Assembly: GCA_027021335.1 (NCBI GenBank)
Contig: JALUUO010000007.1
Coordinates: 1-57,510, forward strand
Direction of reading: 5' to 3'
DNA: 57,510 bases
Source of the DNA: Nitrospirota bacterium
Lineage (GTDB): Bacteria; Nitrospirota; Thermodesulfovibrionia; SZUA-242
Positions 19,225-27,380 of the stretch are shown in pieces. Position numbers and translations under genes: made by a program. The notes under the pieces were generated by a model. It did not search any database. It saw nothing but the letters and a program-made list of their open reading frames with translations, and had not been told where the DNA came from. The first letter of the stretch is position 1. Each line of letters begins with the position of its first letter.

Positions 19225-20200
19225 TTTTAAGTTTCTCACCTCGTAAAATTGCACGTGTAATAGTGGACGTGGTTACCCCCAAATGCCTGGCTATTTCAGC
19301 AGTAGACAAACCCAGCTCTTCTATAGATCTATAGGCTATTAAAGCACGCGCCTGGCTCACTTTATTACGACGGCTGCCCCTTTTTAGTTCTTTAGAGCTT
19401 ATCCGTCTTTTTTTACATTCTTCCTTGATTATCTCAGTAATTGTCTTGCCTGAAAGACGTAACTTTAATTGACGAATCTCTTTTTCTTCCGCTTCCTTTA
19501 ATACCTCATGTACAAAATCACCACTTCCAAGAATCCTTTCATCAGATTCTTGCTTTTGGGACTTTCGCCTCATGGATAACACCTGCGACCATCCACCAAG
19601 ACTACGAATCAAACCGCCACCTGTTAATTCTGAGCCGTATTTTATATGTAATCCTTCTTCTATAAAGCCTATATAGGCTTTTCTAGCCGCTCTTTTCTTG
19701 CTTCCAAATTGAGCTAAAACATATTCTGTATCCATCCACTTACACTTTAACTTCCCCATAACCACACTATGACCACACCAAGGATACTCCTTTAAGGCCT
19801 GAAGCTCTCTAACAATACCAGCCCTGATAGGATTAAGGTGTATGTATCTTATTAGTGCCAATAAGTACCTGTCTTCTTCACATAATACAGACTTGTAACG
19901 GTTCTCAAATAAATGCCCTGTCCGGTTATGTTTCCGATTGAAATATGCTGCGTACCAACTTAAAAGCCTCCTCATTACTGTTGATATTCCTCTCTGCCCA
20001 CTTTTAAATAAAATATGGACATGGTTATCCATTAGTACCCACGCATATACCGAACCTTTTGCTTCTACTACATTCTCCCCTAATTTTTGCAAAAACTTGG
20101 ATCTATCTTGATCGTCCTTGAAAATATCTGTTTTATTTAAGCCCCTCACCATTATATGGTGCAAGGCTCCAGGTATATCTAATCTTGGCTGGCGTGGCAT
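19217..20200 (-). CDS. RAYT-type Y1 transposase with DnaA-like C-terminal HTH
   Basis: 327 residues. The N-terminal Y1/HUH domain starts MPRQPRLDIPGALHHIMVRG. It holds the HUH pair H60-V-H62 in MDNHVHIL and the probable nucleophile Y119 in RYIHLNPIRAG, as in REP-associated tyrosine transposases. The C-terminal part (about 245-318) has the look of DnaA domain IV: a GSRR turn, then ARALIAYRSIEELGLSTAEIARHLG and a recognition-helix-like VTTSTITRAI. All key residues are intact, so the enzyme may be active. The gene is bounded by 31-bp inverted repeats and its 3' end overlaps the peptidase start by eight bases. RAYTs are usually single-copy, domesticated enzymes that move short REP hairpins. Confidence 0.9.
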   Translation of the reverse strand: MPRQPRLDIPGALHHIMVRGLNKTDIFKDDQDRSKFLQKLGENVVEAKGSVYAWVLMDNHVHILFKSGQRGISTVMRRLLSWYAAYFNRKHNRTGHLFENRYKSVLCEEDRYLLALIRYIHLNPIRAGIVRELQALKEYPWCGHSVVMGKLKCKWMDTEYVLAQFGSKKRAARKAYIGFIEEGLHIKYGSELTGGGLIRSLGGWSQVLSMRRKSQKQESDERILGSGDFVHEVLKEAEEKEIRQLKLRLSGKTITEIIKEECKKRRISSKELKRGSRRNKVSQARALIAYRSIEELGLSTAEIARHLGVTTSTITRAILRGEKLKND

Positions 20201-20238
20201 AGTAGAATCTTACAATTTCATCGTTTTGGCTGTCAATG

Positions 20239-20269
20239 TTTTGCATAGTATGCAACAACGTCCCCAAAG
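20239..20269 (+). repeat. 31-bp inverted repeat flanking RAYT, distal copy
   Basis: Partner of 19185-19215. It contains the perfect palindrome TTGCATAGTATGCAA at 20241-20255 and then AACGTCCCC. It lies directly against the ISL3 remnant. Confidence 0.75.
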
Positions 20270-20413
20270 CTCCATTCGGGACAGGCCCAAATCGTTCCTT
20301 TATAAGGATACATCTATCTCGATCTCTCCCTGTTTAGGCTTAAGATTAACTGCCTCAACGTACCATGGCGGCTCAATGCCCAATATCTGCTCATATAAAC
20401 GTATATCTTTCAT
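20270..20413 (-). pseudogene. Remnant of ISL3-family transposase N-terminus
   Basis: From ATG at 20413 the frame reads MKDIRLYEQILGIEPPWYVE and on to EIEIDVSL before a stop at 20300-20302. A shifted frame continues with KGTIWACPEW, which matches the start of the zinc-binding CPxC region of ISL3 transposases. It is then cut off where the 31-bp repeat begins. Only about 50 residues of a roughly 400-residue protein remain. Confidence 0.65.
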
Positions 20414-20422
20414 GGATCATAA

Positions 20423-20506
20423 TTATAAAGCAAACAATAAATTTTCACCCCATAAATCCTGAAGAGCCACAATAAACAATGATAGGATAAATTTTAACTT
20501 TTTCAT
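20423..20506 (-). pseudogene. Possible truncated secreted-protein start
   Basis: A 27-codon frame beginning MKKLKFILSLFIVAL, like a signal peptide, preceded by GGAG. It stops just before the ISL3 remnant. It may be the head of a gene broken by the insertion, but it is too short to be sure. Confidence 0.3.
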
Positions 20507-20633
20507 TTTTTCTCCATTTTCATTTTCCTAATTTCAGCTTTTGAATTAACATCCGTGTTTATTTTAGGATATTAGCATTTTCTGAAATAAGCAGCCGAAC
20601 CTGAGAGGATGTTAGAGCTAGGCAAGGCAGAGA

Positions 20634-21779
20634 ATGTTCTGCTGGTGCACAAGGACAGGATCGTTGGCTGACACTATGACTCTGAATACTCCTGCTAAAG
20701 AAAACCCCCTTAAAATTCTTGTTCTTGAACCCTATTACGGTGGCTCGCACAGGCTGTTTCTTGAGGGGCTGAAGAGACAACTTCCATTTGAGTTTAAGTT
20801 TATGACCCTTCCGGCACGCAAATGGAAGTGGAGGATGCGGCTTGCGGCGCCTTATTATGCCGAAAAGCTTCATGAACTCGGGCGGCGCTTTGACCGGATA
20901 CTCTGCTCTACATTTGTTGATGTGGCCGCTTTTCGGGGCCTTGCTCCTGCGTGGGTTCGGAGTGTGCCGCTCCTTACATACTTTCACGAGAATCAGTTTG
21001 CATACCCTGTGCAGGTAGAGGACGAACGTGACTTTCACTTTGCACTAACCAATCTGACCACTGCACTGGCTTCAGACAGCCTTGCATTTAATTCACTATA
21101 CAATCTTAATTCCTTCCTTGAAGGCATTGAGAAACTCCTTAAAAAATCCTACGATTTAAAGCTGGCAAATCCAGGTAAAATCATACGTGACAAATCAAAG
21201 CTGCTTTGGCCGGGAATCGATTTTTCGGTTATCGATGACGAGGAAGAAGAACCGAAAAGGGACGGTCCGCCTGTAATTGTCTGGAATCATCGTTGGGAGC
21301 ACGATAAAAATCCTGAGTCGTTCTTTAATACCCTTTTTGAACTTGATCGTGAAGGTATTGATTTCCGGCTTGTGGTGCTTGGTAAATCATTTACAACTGT
21401 ACCCGAGATTTTTAAAGAGGCGAAAAACAGACTCTCTCACAGGCTGTTTCATATGGGCTACGCCAAGTCGCGCCGGGACTATGCCCGGTGGCTTAAACAC
21501 GGAGATATTGCAGTCTCTACGGCCAGGCACGAGTTTTTCGGTATTTCAATGATCGAGGCGGTCCGGGCAGGCTGCCGCCCGCTTGTTCCAGAAAGACTCT
21601 CCTATCCCGAGTTGTTTCCAGAGGAGTTTCTGTACAACGAGGATAGTTTTACAGATCGACTGAAGCAGGAAATCTTAAGAAAAAAACGGCTCACGCCCGA
21701 TCTTGCCGGAAAGCTGACCGACCGTTTCTCATGGGACAGGCTGGCTTCGGGTTATCAAACATGGATCGAAAAAGAGTAA
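20634..21779 (+). CDS. Glycosyltransferase of the tRNA-queuosine mannosyltransferase (QTMAN/GTDC1) family
   Basis: 381 residues from ATG at 20634, which has AAGG six bases ahead. Homology-like sequence begins only at LKILVLEPYYGGSH, so the ATG at 20676 is an alternative. The N-terminal DUF3524-type domain has YFHENQFAYPV. The C-terminal GT-B domain has IVWNHRWEHDKNPESFF and STARHEFFGISMIEA, a nucleotide-sugar site with the usual glutamates. The animal member attaches mannose to queuosine in tRNA-Asp. Bacterial members share the fold, but their substrate is not fixed by sequence. No queuosine synthesis genes are in this window. Confidence 0.8.
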   Translation: MFCWCTRTGSLADTMTLNTPAKENPLKILVLEPYYGGSHRLFLEGLKRQLPFEFKFMTLPARKWKWRMRLAAPYYAEKLHELGRRFDRILCSTFVDVAAFRGLAPAWVRSVPLLTYFHENQFAYPVQVEDERDFHFALTNLTTALASDSLAFNSLYNLNSFLEGIEKLLKKSYDLKLANPGKIIRDKSKLLWPGIDFSVIDDEEEEPKRDGPPVIVWNHRWEHDKNPESFFNTLFELDREGIDFRLVVLGKSFTTVPEIFKEAKNRLSHRLFHMGYAKSRRDYARWLKHGDIAVSTARHEFFGISMIEAVRAGCRPLVPERLSYPELFPEEFLYNEDSFTDRLKQEILRKKRLTPDLAGKLTDRFSWDRLASGYQTWIEKE

Positions 21780-21821
21780 CCGTTCGCAGGGTGCAGTTGT
21801 CAGGGGACAGGGTGCAGGAAT

Positions 21822-23621
21822 TCAGTCGGTTTCGTAAAGAGCATCGAGCCGTTTCCGGAACCGCTCGATAACCACCTTTCTTTTCACCTTAAGCGTGGGC
21901 GTAAGGTCACCACATTCTTCAGAAAAAGGCTCTGCCAGCACGATAATCTTTTTTATTTTTTCGAATCCGGCAAGGTCGGCAGTTCTTTCGGCAATCCTTG
22001 ACATTAGAAAATCTTTCACTGCGTCTTGCCGGGCAAGCTCAGAGGGCTGTATTCCGGCCAGGCCAAGGGAATCGGCAATACTCAGCAGGCATTCGTACTC
22101 TGGAACCACAAGAGCGGTAAGATATTTTCTCCGGTCCCCGTAAACCATAACCTGGCATATGAATTCATCCAGCATTATGAGGTTTTCCAGGGTCTGAGGA
22201 GATATGTTTTTTCCGCCCGAAGTAATAATTATATCTTTTTTTCTATCAGTTATACGCAGGTAGCCGTCCTTGTCCAGCTCGCCGACATCGCCGGTATAAA
22301 GCCAGCCGTCTTTTATTATGCTGCGTGTTGCTGCTTCATCATTGTAGTAGCCAAGCATCACGTTGGGGCCTTTAACAAGAATCTCTCCGTCTTCTGCCGT
22401 TTTGACCTCAACACCTGGAAGCGGAACTCCAACGGTTCCGGGCTTTACGGCACCCAAACGGTTGGCCGCAATCACAGGTGACGACTCGGTAAGGCCGTAT
22501 CCCTCCAAGATAGAAACCCCAGCAGCAAGAAAAAACTCCACGATTTCCGGAGCAAGCGGCGCACCGCCCGATACAAAAAAACGTATTCTACCACCCATTT
22601 TTTCTTTTAAACGCGTAAACACCAGACGATTGGCTATTTGGCTTAAAACCTGTAGTCCTACACCAATCTCTTCACCTGCTGCTTCCATCTTCATGCGTTT
22701 ACGCCCAACTTTCATAGCCGCATTAAAAAGAATTTTTCTTGGAGCCGGGGCAGACCTGACCGCCTCTGTCACACGAGCGTAGAGTTTTTCATAAAACCGC
22801 GGTACAGCTATCATTACGGTGGGCCGCACAATACGCATGTCGTCAGCCACTGTTCTCATCGACTCTGCATAGGCGATGGTGACACCTGTCATCAGCATTA
22901 AAAACTGGCCTATAGTGCGTTCAAACACATGACTTAAAGGCAGAAACGACAGGCAGGTATCATCAGGGCCAACACTCACAATAGATGCTCCGGCAGCCGC
23001 ATTCGAAAGAATGTTTGCATGCGAAAGCATCACCCCTTTGGGGTCTGCCGTTGTTCCTGATGTATATATTATGGTTGCACAATCTCCAGGCCGGATATCA
23101 TTCATTCTTTTATCCAACTCTGCTGCAAGACCGCTCTTTAGCCCCTCTGAGCCCAGCCTTCGCAGCCCCTGGAAATCAAGTACATTACTCTTACCTGCAA
23201 CAGATGACGCCACAGCATCAAATGCCACGCAGTCTAACTGTTTTTTAAGACCACTCAGCATTTCAGCATTTTTAGCGCGTGATATGAAAGCAGACCGCGT
23301 GCCTGATTTTTGAACAATACCCGCCATCTGCGCAGGAGTGTTTGTGTGATAAATAGGTACTGTGATGGCTCCGGCCGAGAGAATCGCAAGGTCTGCTATC
23401 GCCCATTCTGGCCGGTTGTAGGCTATAATAGCCACCCGGCCGCCAGGCTTTACTCCAAGACTTATCAACCCACAGGCCGCCTCCCGCACTGCCGTGCCCA
23501 TTTCATCCCAGGTAATACCAGTGTATTGGCCATCTGGTTTTTTATAACGCAGCGCATCTTTGCCACTGAACCGGCCCACGCTTGAAAAGAACATTTTGGG
23601 GATAGTCTCTGGTGTGATCAT
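21822..23621 (-). CDS. fadD: Long-chain fatty-acid--CoA ligase
   Basis: 599 residues of the ANL superfamily. The AMP-binding motif is YTSGTTADPKGVMLSH, with EGYGLTESSPV and the hinge DGWLYTGDVGELDKDGYL and DRKKDIIITSGGKNISP following. This is the long-chain/FadD15 type, which activates fatty acids to acyl-CoA at the inner membrane face. It ends VKRKVVIERF as usual for the family. It is the third gene of a -strand set after fadI and fadJ, with a GTAG-type hairpin between fadJ and fadD. Confidence 0.93.
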   Translation of the reverse strand: MITPETIPKMFFSSVGRFSGKDALRYKKPDGQYTGITWDEMGTAVREAACGLISLGVKPGGRVAIIAYNRPEWAIADLAILSAGAITVPIYHTNTPAQMAGIVQKSGTRSAFISRAKNAEMLSGLKKQLDCVAFDAVASSVAGKSNVLDFQGLRRLGSEGLKSGLAAELDKRMNDIRPGDCATIIYTSGTTADPKGVMLSHANILSNAAAGASIVSVGPDDTCLSFLPLSHVFERTIGQFLMLMTGVTIAYAESMRTVADDMRIVRPTVMIAVPRFYEKLYARVTEAVRSAPAPRKILFNAAMKVGRKRMKMEAAGEEIGVGLQVLSQIANRLVFTRLKEKMGGRIRFFVSGGAPLAPEIVEFFLAAGVSILEGYGLTESSPVIAANRLGAVKPGTVGVPLPGVEVKTAEDGEILVKGPNVMLGYYNDEAATRSIIKDGWLYTGDVGELDKDGYLRITDRKKDIIITSGGKNISPQTLENLIMLDEFICQVMVYGDRRKYLTALVVPEYECLLSIADSLGLAGIQPSELARQDAVKDFLMSRIAERTADLAGFEKIKKIIVLAEPFSEECGDLTPTLKVKRKVVIERFRKRLDALYETD

Positions 23622-23630
23622 AAAATAGCT

Positions 23631-23659
23631 GTAAAGGCAGAGTCGAAACCTGCCTCTAC
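23631..23659 (-). repeat. REP-like hairpin between fadJ and fadD
   Basis: On the minus strand it reads GTAGAGGCAG, a 9-base loop, CTGCCTTTAC, a 10-bp stem with one mismatch. It has the same GTAG foot as 9399-9432. Confidence 0.5.
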
Positions 23660-23666
23660 ATAAAAT

Positions 23667-25796
23667 TTATAAACTATAGAAACTCTTTGCGTTTTGCGCC
23701 ATCTCGATAAGCAGTCCGGAGGGCTTAAATCTTTCGCCGTGCAACTCTGTAAGTTTCTCCAGATCTTTCACCACCCGGGGAATTCCAAGCGAATCAGCAT
23801 ACCTAAGCAATCCTCCTGTAAAAGCCGGAAATCCTGCGCCGAAAATCATGGCTGCATCCACGGCCTCGGGGCCTTCAACCACAGCCTCTTCAAGAGCCAG
23901 AGCAGCTTCGTTGATCATAGGCAGAATGAGTCTGTCTATGATAGACTGTTCTTCGAGCTTAAGGTTGTCTCTAACATGAGGAAGCAGGACTTTTTTAAGC
24001 CCTGAATCACTCTGTCGTTTGCCTTTTTTATCGTAACGGTAAAACCCTTTTCCACTTTTTTTGCCAAGCCTTCCCTCATCACGCATTGCGGCCAGGATCG
24101 TGGATGGCCTCATCCGCTCACCAAAGCCCTGCTGGAGGTTCTCGCAAACGTGTGATGCAATATCAAGCCCCACAACATCCAACAGAATAAACGCGCCCAT
24201 CGGCATCCCGAACTCGAGCATCGCTTCATCCACCGGCTCCACACCGACCCCGTCTTCCAGAAGGCGGGCCGCCTCGTTCAGGTAGGGAAGAAGCAGCCTG
24301 TTAACCAGAAACCCGGGGCTGTCTTTAACCACAATAGGCATTTTCCCAAGCCGTTTTGTAAGAGCTGTAACAATTCTTACAGTCAGATCCGAAGTTTTCT
24401 CGCCACGAACCACCTCAACAAGCTGCATGCGGTCCACAGGGTTGAAAAAGTGCATGCCTGCAACCCGCCAGGCATCCGGCACAGCACCTGCCATCTCGCT
24501 TATGGAAAGCGATGATGTATTTGAGACAATAATTGTATCCTCTCGGGTGGCTGCGGCCAGGTCCGCAAGCACCGACCTTTTCACGTCCATGCTTTCCACC
24601 ACAGCCTCAATTACCACGTCGGTCCTCTTAAGGCCGCGCATCATGGTATCGCAGGAGATCCTAGAGGGTATCCAGGCAGCATCAGTAGAAGAATAGATTC
24701 CCTTGTTTTTCTTCTTTTCAACTGTAGAGTAAACAGCTCGCAGGGCTTTGCCCAGCGCCTTTGTTGACATATCAACAAGGCGTACTTTCATACCGTTTTC
24801 GGCAACCAAAGCCGCAATTGCGCCTCCCATGGCTCCGGCTCCAATCACAGCTACACTGGATATATATCCGGCTGGAGCCTTCTCTACATGAGAAAACCTC
24901 TCCCTTAAGCGAAAGACCTTTATCAGGTTTTTAGACGTATCTGTTACGGCCATCTCGCCAAGCAGATGAGCCTCTGATGCAAACCCTTCTTTTAGACCGT
25001 GTTTAAAACCGTCCTCTATCGCATCTATGGCCGCAAACGGGGCAGGATAATGATCGCCGACTTTCCGCCTTACAGCCTGGCGCGCCTTATCAAATAGAAA
25101 GTTTCTCCCGAATTTGTTGGATTCAAACAGCAGCGCCACTAGTCCGCGCGATTTCCAGGACGTTTTTTTAGTCTTTTTCCCGGTTTCGCCGTGACTGCTT
25201 ATGAATCTGCCAGCCGCCTCCATAAGACGTTCTTTTGCCGCCACGTCATTTACAAGCCCTATCCTCCAGGCCTTTTTGGGGTAGACCTTTGCTCCTGTGG
25301 TTATCATTCTCAGGGCTTCTTTGATGCCCACAAGCCGTGGAAGTCTCTGGGTTCCGCCGAAGCCCGGAATTATGCCAAGACTGGTCTCGGGAAGCCCGAG
25401 AACGGTTTTAGGCGAGTCAGTAGCCAGGCGGTAATTACAAGCAAGAGCCAGCTCCAACCCTCCGCCCAGGCAGGCGCCGTTAATAGCAGCCACTACAGGA
25501 AATGGAAGTTGTTCAAGCCGCTCCAGCACACCTTGTCCCTGCTCGGACAAGCGTGCGCCTTCGGCAGGCGAAACGATGGTTTCTATCTCGGAGATATCTG
25601 CACCAGCGATGAAGTTGTCTTCCTTGCCCGAAACTATCACCGCTCCGTCAATGCCCGACTCCGACTCAAGGCGGCCTATCAACTGTTCCAGTTCTGCCAC
25701 TACGCCGGTGGTAAGCTTATTAACTTTTTCACCCGGCAAGTCAAATCTTATGACGGCTATGCCGTCTGAGATGTCTATAGTGAATGCGTCAGGCAT
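23667..25796 (-). CDS. fadJ: Bifunctional enoyl-CoA hydratase / 3-hydroxyacyl-CoA dehydrogenase
   Basis: 709 residues from ATG at 25796. A longer frame from 25823 overlaps the thiolase stop and is unlikely, because AGGA sits properly before 25796. The N-terminal crotonase domain has FIAGADISEIE and LPETSLGIIPGFGGTQRLPR with the hydratase glutamates. The NAD-binding domain starts VIGAGAMGGAIAAL near 320. The dehydrogenase His is in HFFNPV, and VVKDSPGFLVNRLL is present. This is the alpha subunit of a beta-oxidation trifunctional complex with the thiolase next door. Confidence 0.94.
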   Translation of the reverse strand: MPDAFTIDISDGIAVIRFDLPGEKVNKLTTGVVAELEQLIGRLESESGIDGAVIVSGKEDNFIAGADISEIETIVSPAEGARLSEQGQGVLERLEQLPFPVVAAINGACLGGGLELALACNYRLATDSPKTVLGLPETSLGIIPGFGGTQRLPRLVGIKEALRMITTGAKVYPKKAWRIGLVNDVAAKERLMEAAGRFISSHGETGKKTKKTSWKSRGLVALLFESNKFGRNFLFDKARQAVRRKVGDHYPAPFAAIDAIEDGFKHGLKEGFASEAHLLGEMAVTDTSKNLIKVFRLRERFSHVEKAPAGYISSVAVIGAGAMGGAIAALVAENGMKVRLVDMSTKALGKALRAVYSTVEKKKNKGIYSSTDAAWIPSRISCDTMMRGLKRTDVVIEAVVESMDVKRSVLADLAAATREDTIIVSNTSSLSISEMAGAVPDAWRVAGMHFFNPVDRMQLVEVVRGEKTSDLTVRIVTALTKRLGKMPIVVKDSPGFLVNRLLLPYLNEAARLLEDGVGVEPVDEAMLEFGMPMGAFILLDVVGLDIASHVCENLQQGFGERMRPSTILAAMRDEGRLGKKSGKGFYRYDKKGKRQSDSGLKKVLLPHVRDNLKLEEQSIIDRLILPMINEAALALEEAVVEGPEAVDAAMIFGAGFPAFTGGLLRYADSLGIPRVVKDLEKLTELHGERFKPSGLLIEMAQNAKSFYSL

Positions 25797-25809
25797 CTTT
25801 CTATTCCTA

Positions 25810-27096
25810 TTATTTCCTCTCAAGTATCATTGCTGCGCCCTGGCCTCCGCCTATACAGAGAGTGGCCAACCCAAGGTCTACTGATCTCTTTTGCATCTCG
25901 ATAAGCAGGGTAAGCACAAGCCGGGTGCCGCTCGAGCCCACAGGATGTCCCATGGCGATTGCTCCTCCGTTTACGTTTAATATCTCGCGGTTTATCCGGC
26001 CGAGAGCTTTTCGGCCGAGGAATTTTTCAGAAAGTTGATCCGAGCTGAAAATCATCTCGTTGGCTATAATCTGAGCAGCAAAGGCCTCGTTCATCTCTAT
26101 AAGGCCTATTTCAGAAAAATCGATGCCCGAATGCTCAAGAACCAGCGAAGTTGAGTACGCCGGGCCAAGTCCCATCCGTTTGGGAGAAAGGCCGGCAAAG
26201 GCATGCGTTTTTATAAAGCCGATAGGCTCAAGACCGCGCCGCAAGGCAGCCTCTTCGCTGGTCATCAAAACCGCAGCAGCTCCATCGGTTATTTGGGAAG
26301 AGTTGCCAGGAGTGACTGTTCCGTACTTTCTATCGAATGCAGGCTTTAAACGTGAAAGGTCTTCCATGCTTTGATTAAGCCTTACCCCATTATCAAACGT
26401 TACAGCATCATTAAAGCGTGGTGGTGGCAGCACCGGCATAATCTCGTCATTAAAGCGGCCCTCTGAACGGGCCGAGCCGGCCTTCTGGTGGCTCATAAGG
26501 GCGAACTCGTCCTGGGCCGTGCGGCTTATCTTGAACTCCCGTGCAAGAAGCTCGGCCGTCTGCCCCATGTTCAATCCGCAGGTTGGGTCGTTAAGACCGA
26601 GCATTAGGCCGACTTTAGGGACAAAGTGGCGGGGCCTGAGTCCAAAAAGAGGTTTTAGTTTTGCCTTCCATGTCCGGCCGTACCGAAAGCGGGTAATGGC
26701 ATCCTGAAGTTCTTTAGAAATAAAAAATGGAATGTTAGACATTGACTCAACACCGGCGGCCACCACCACTTCGGCCTTGCCGGTTGCTATAAGCTGTGCG
26801 GCAGAGGTTATTGCCTGCAACCCCGAGGCACAGTTTCGGTGAACCGTAAAAGCCGGAACATGCTCTGGAATTCCGGAAAAAAGAGAGATAACCCTGGCCA
26901 CATTAACCGCGTTCATCGGCTGCGCCACGTTGCCGATCACCACGGAATGGATATCGTGAGGATCAACCGCCTGCCTGGCAAGGAGTTCGGAAACAACCAG
27001 CCTGCCCAGATCTACGGCGCTCAGCTCCGAAAACAGGGTTCCGGCCTTTACATAAGGGGTTCTTATTCCACCTATAATCGCTATTCTTCGACCCAT
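25810..27096 (-). CDS. fadI: Acetyl-CoA C-acyltransferase (3-ketoacyl-CoA thiolase)
   Basis: 428 residues, FadI-like length. The acylated cysteine is in NCASGLQAI. The His of NEAFAAQ, GGAIAMGHPVGSSGTR, and the second Cys of CIGGGQGAAM complete the site. It cleaves 3-ketoacyl-CoA to acetyl-CoA and a shortened acyl-CoA, and partners with FadJ, whose start is 13 bases downstream. It is the first gene of the fadI-fadJ-fadD transcript. Its start has no strong ribosome site. Confidence 0.94.
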   Translation of the reverse strand: MGRRIAIIGGIRTPYVKAGTLFSELSAVDLGRLVVSELLARQAVDPHDIHSVVIGNVAQPMNAVNVARVISLFSGIPEHVPAFTVHRNCASGLQAITSAAQLIATGKAEVVVAAGVESMSNIPFFISKELQDAITRFRYGRTWKAKLKPLFGLRPRHFVPKVGLMLGLNDPTCGLNMGQTAELLAREFKISRTAQDEFALMSHQKAGSARSEGRFNDEIMPVLPPPRFNDAVTFDNGVRLNQSMEDLSRLKPAFDRKYGTVTPGNSSQITDGAAAVLMTSEEAALRRGLEPIGFIKTHAFAGLSPKRMGLGPAYSTSLVLEHSGIDFSEIGLIEMNEAFAAQIIANEMIFSSDQLSEKFLGRKALGRINREILNVNGGAIAMGHPVGSSGTRLVLTLLIEMQKRSVDLGLATLCIGGGQGAAMILERK

Positions 27097-27157
27097 TTTC
27101 TTATGTCCGGCTCTTCAACAGCCGTCACAATTCCTCTCTAATAAAACAATATCATAA

Positions 27158-27181
27158 TATTAGCTTAAAGGCTAAGTAATA
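27158..27181. promoter_or_regulatory. Inverted repeat in the fadI/acyl-CoA dehydrogenase gap
   Basis: TTAGC, six bases, GCTAA, extended outward by TAT/ATA with one missing base. It is centred about 73 bp upstream of fadI, where a repressor of the FadR/PsrA kind might bind. No known motif is matched. Confidence 0.35.
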
Positions 27182-27317
27182 ATAGCTTTAAAACTCAAAG
27201 CATATTTATGAATATATTGGTTCACACCCACAATATTACGCCGCAAGCAGTGGAGAATAAAACCCCAAGGGATTCAAAGTTCAGAGCTATTGACTCATCA
27301 CTGTAAAACAGGTAGGC

Positions 27318-27341
27318 TGTTATTTAAGTTGTTATTTAAGT
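27318..27341. repeat. Perfect 12-bp tandem repeat ahead of the acyl-CoA dehydrogenase
   Basis: TGTTATTTAAGT occurs twice head to tail at 27318-27329 and 27330-27341, 40 bases before the start codon. It may be an operator or a slipped duplication. Confidence 0.7.
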
Positions 27342-27380
27342 ACTTATCGACAGTTATACCCTAGTTCTTGAAGGTGAAAT

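Noticed and set aside
25191-25769. Plus-strand frame of 192 codons
   Set aside because: Antisense to the crotonase domain of fadJ; no independent support.
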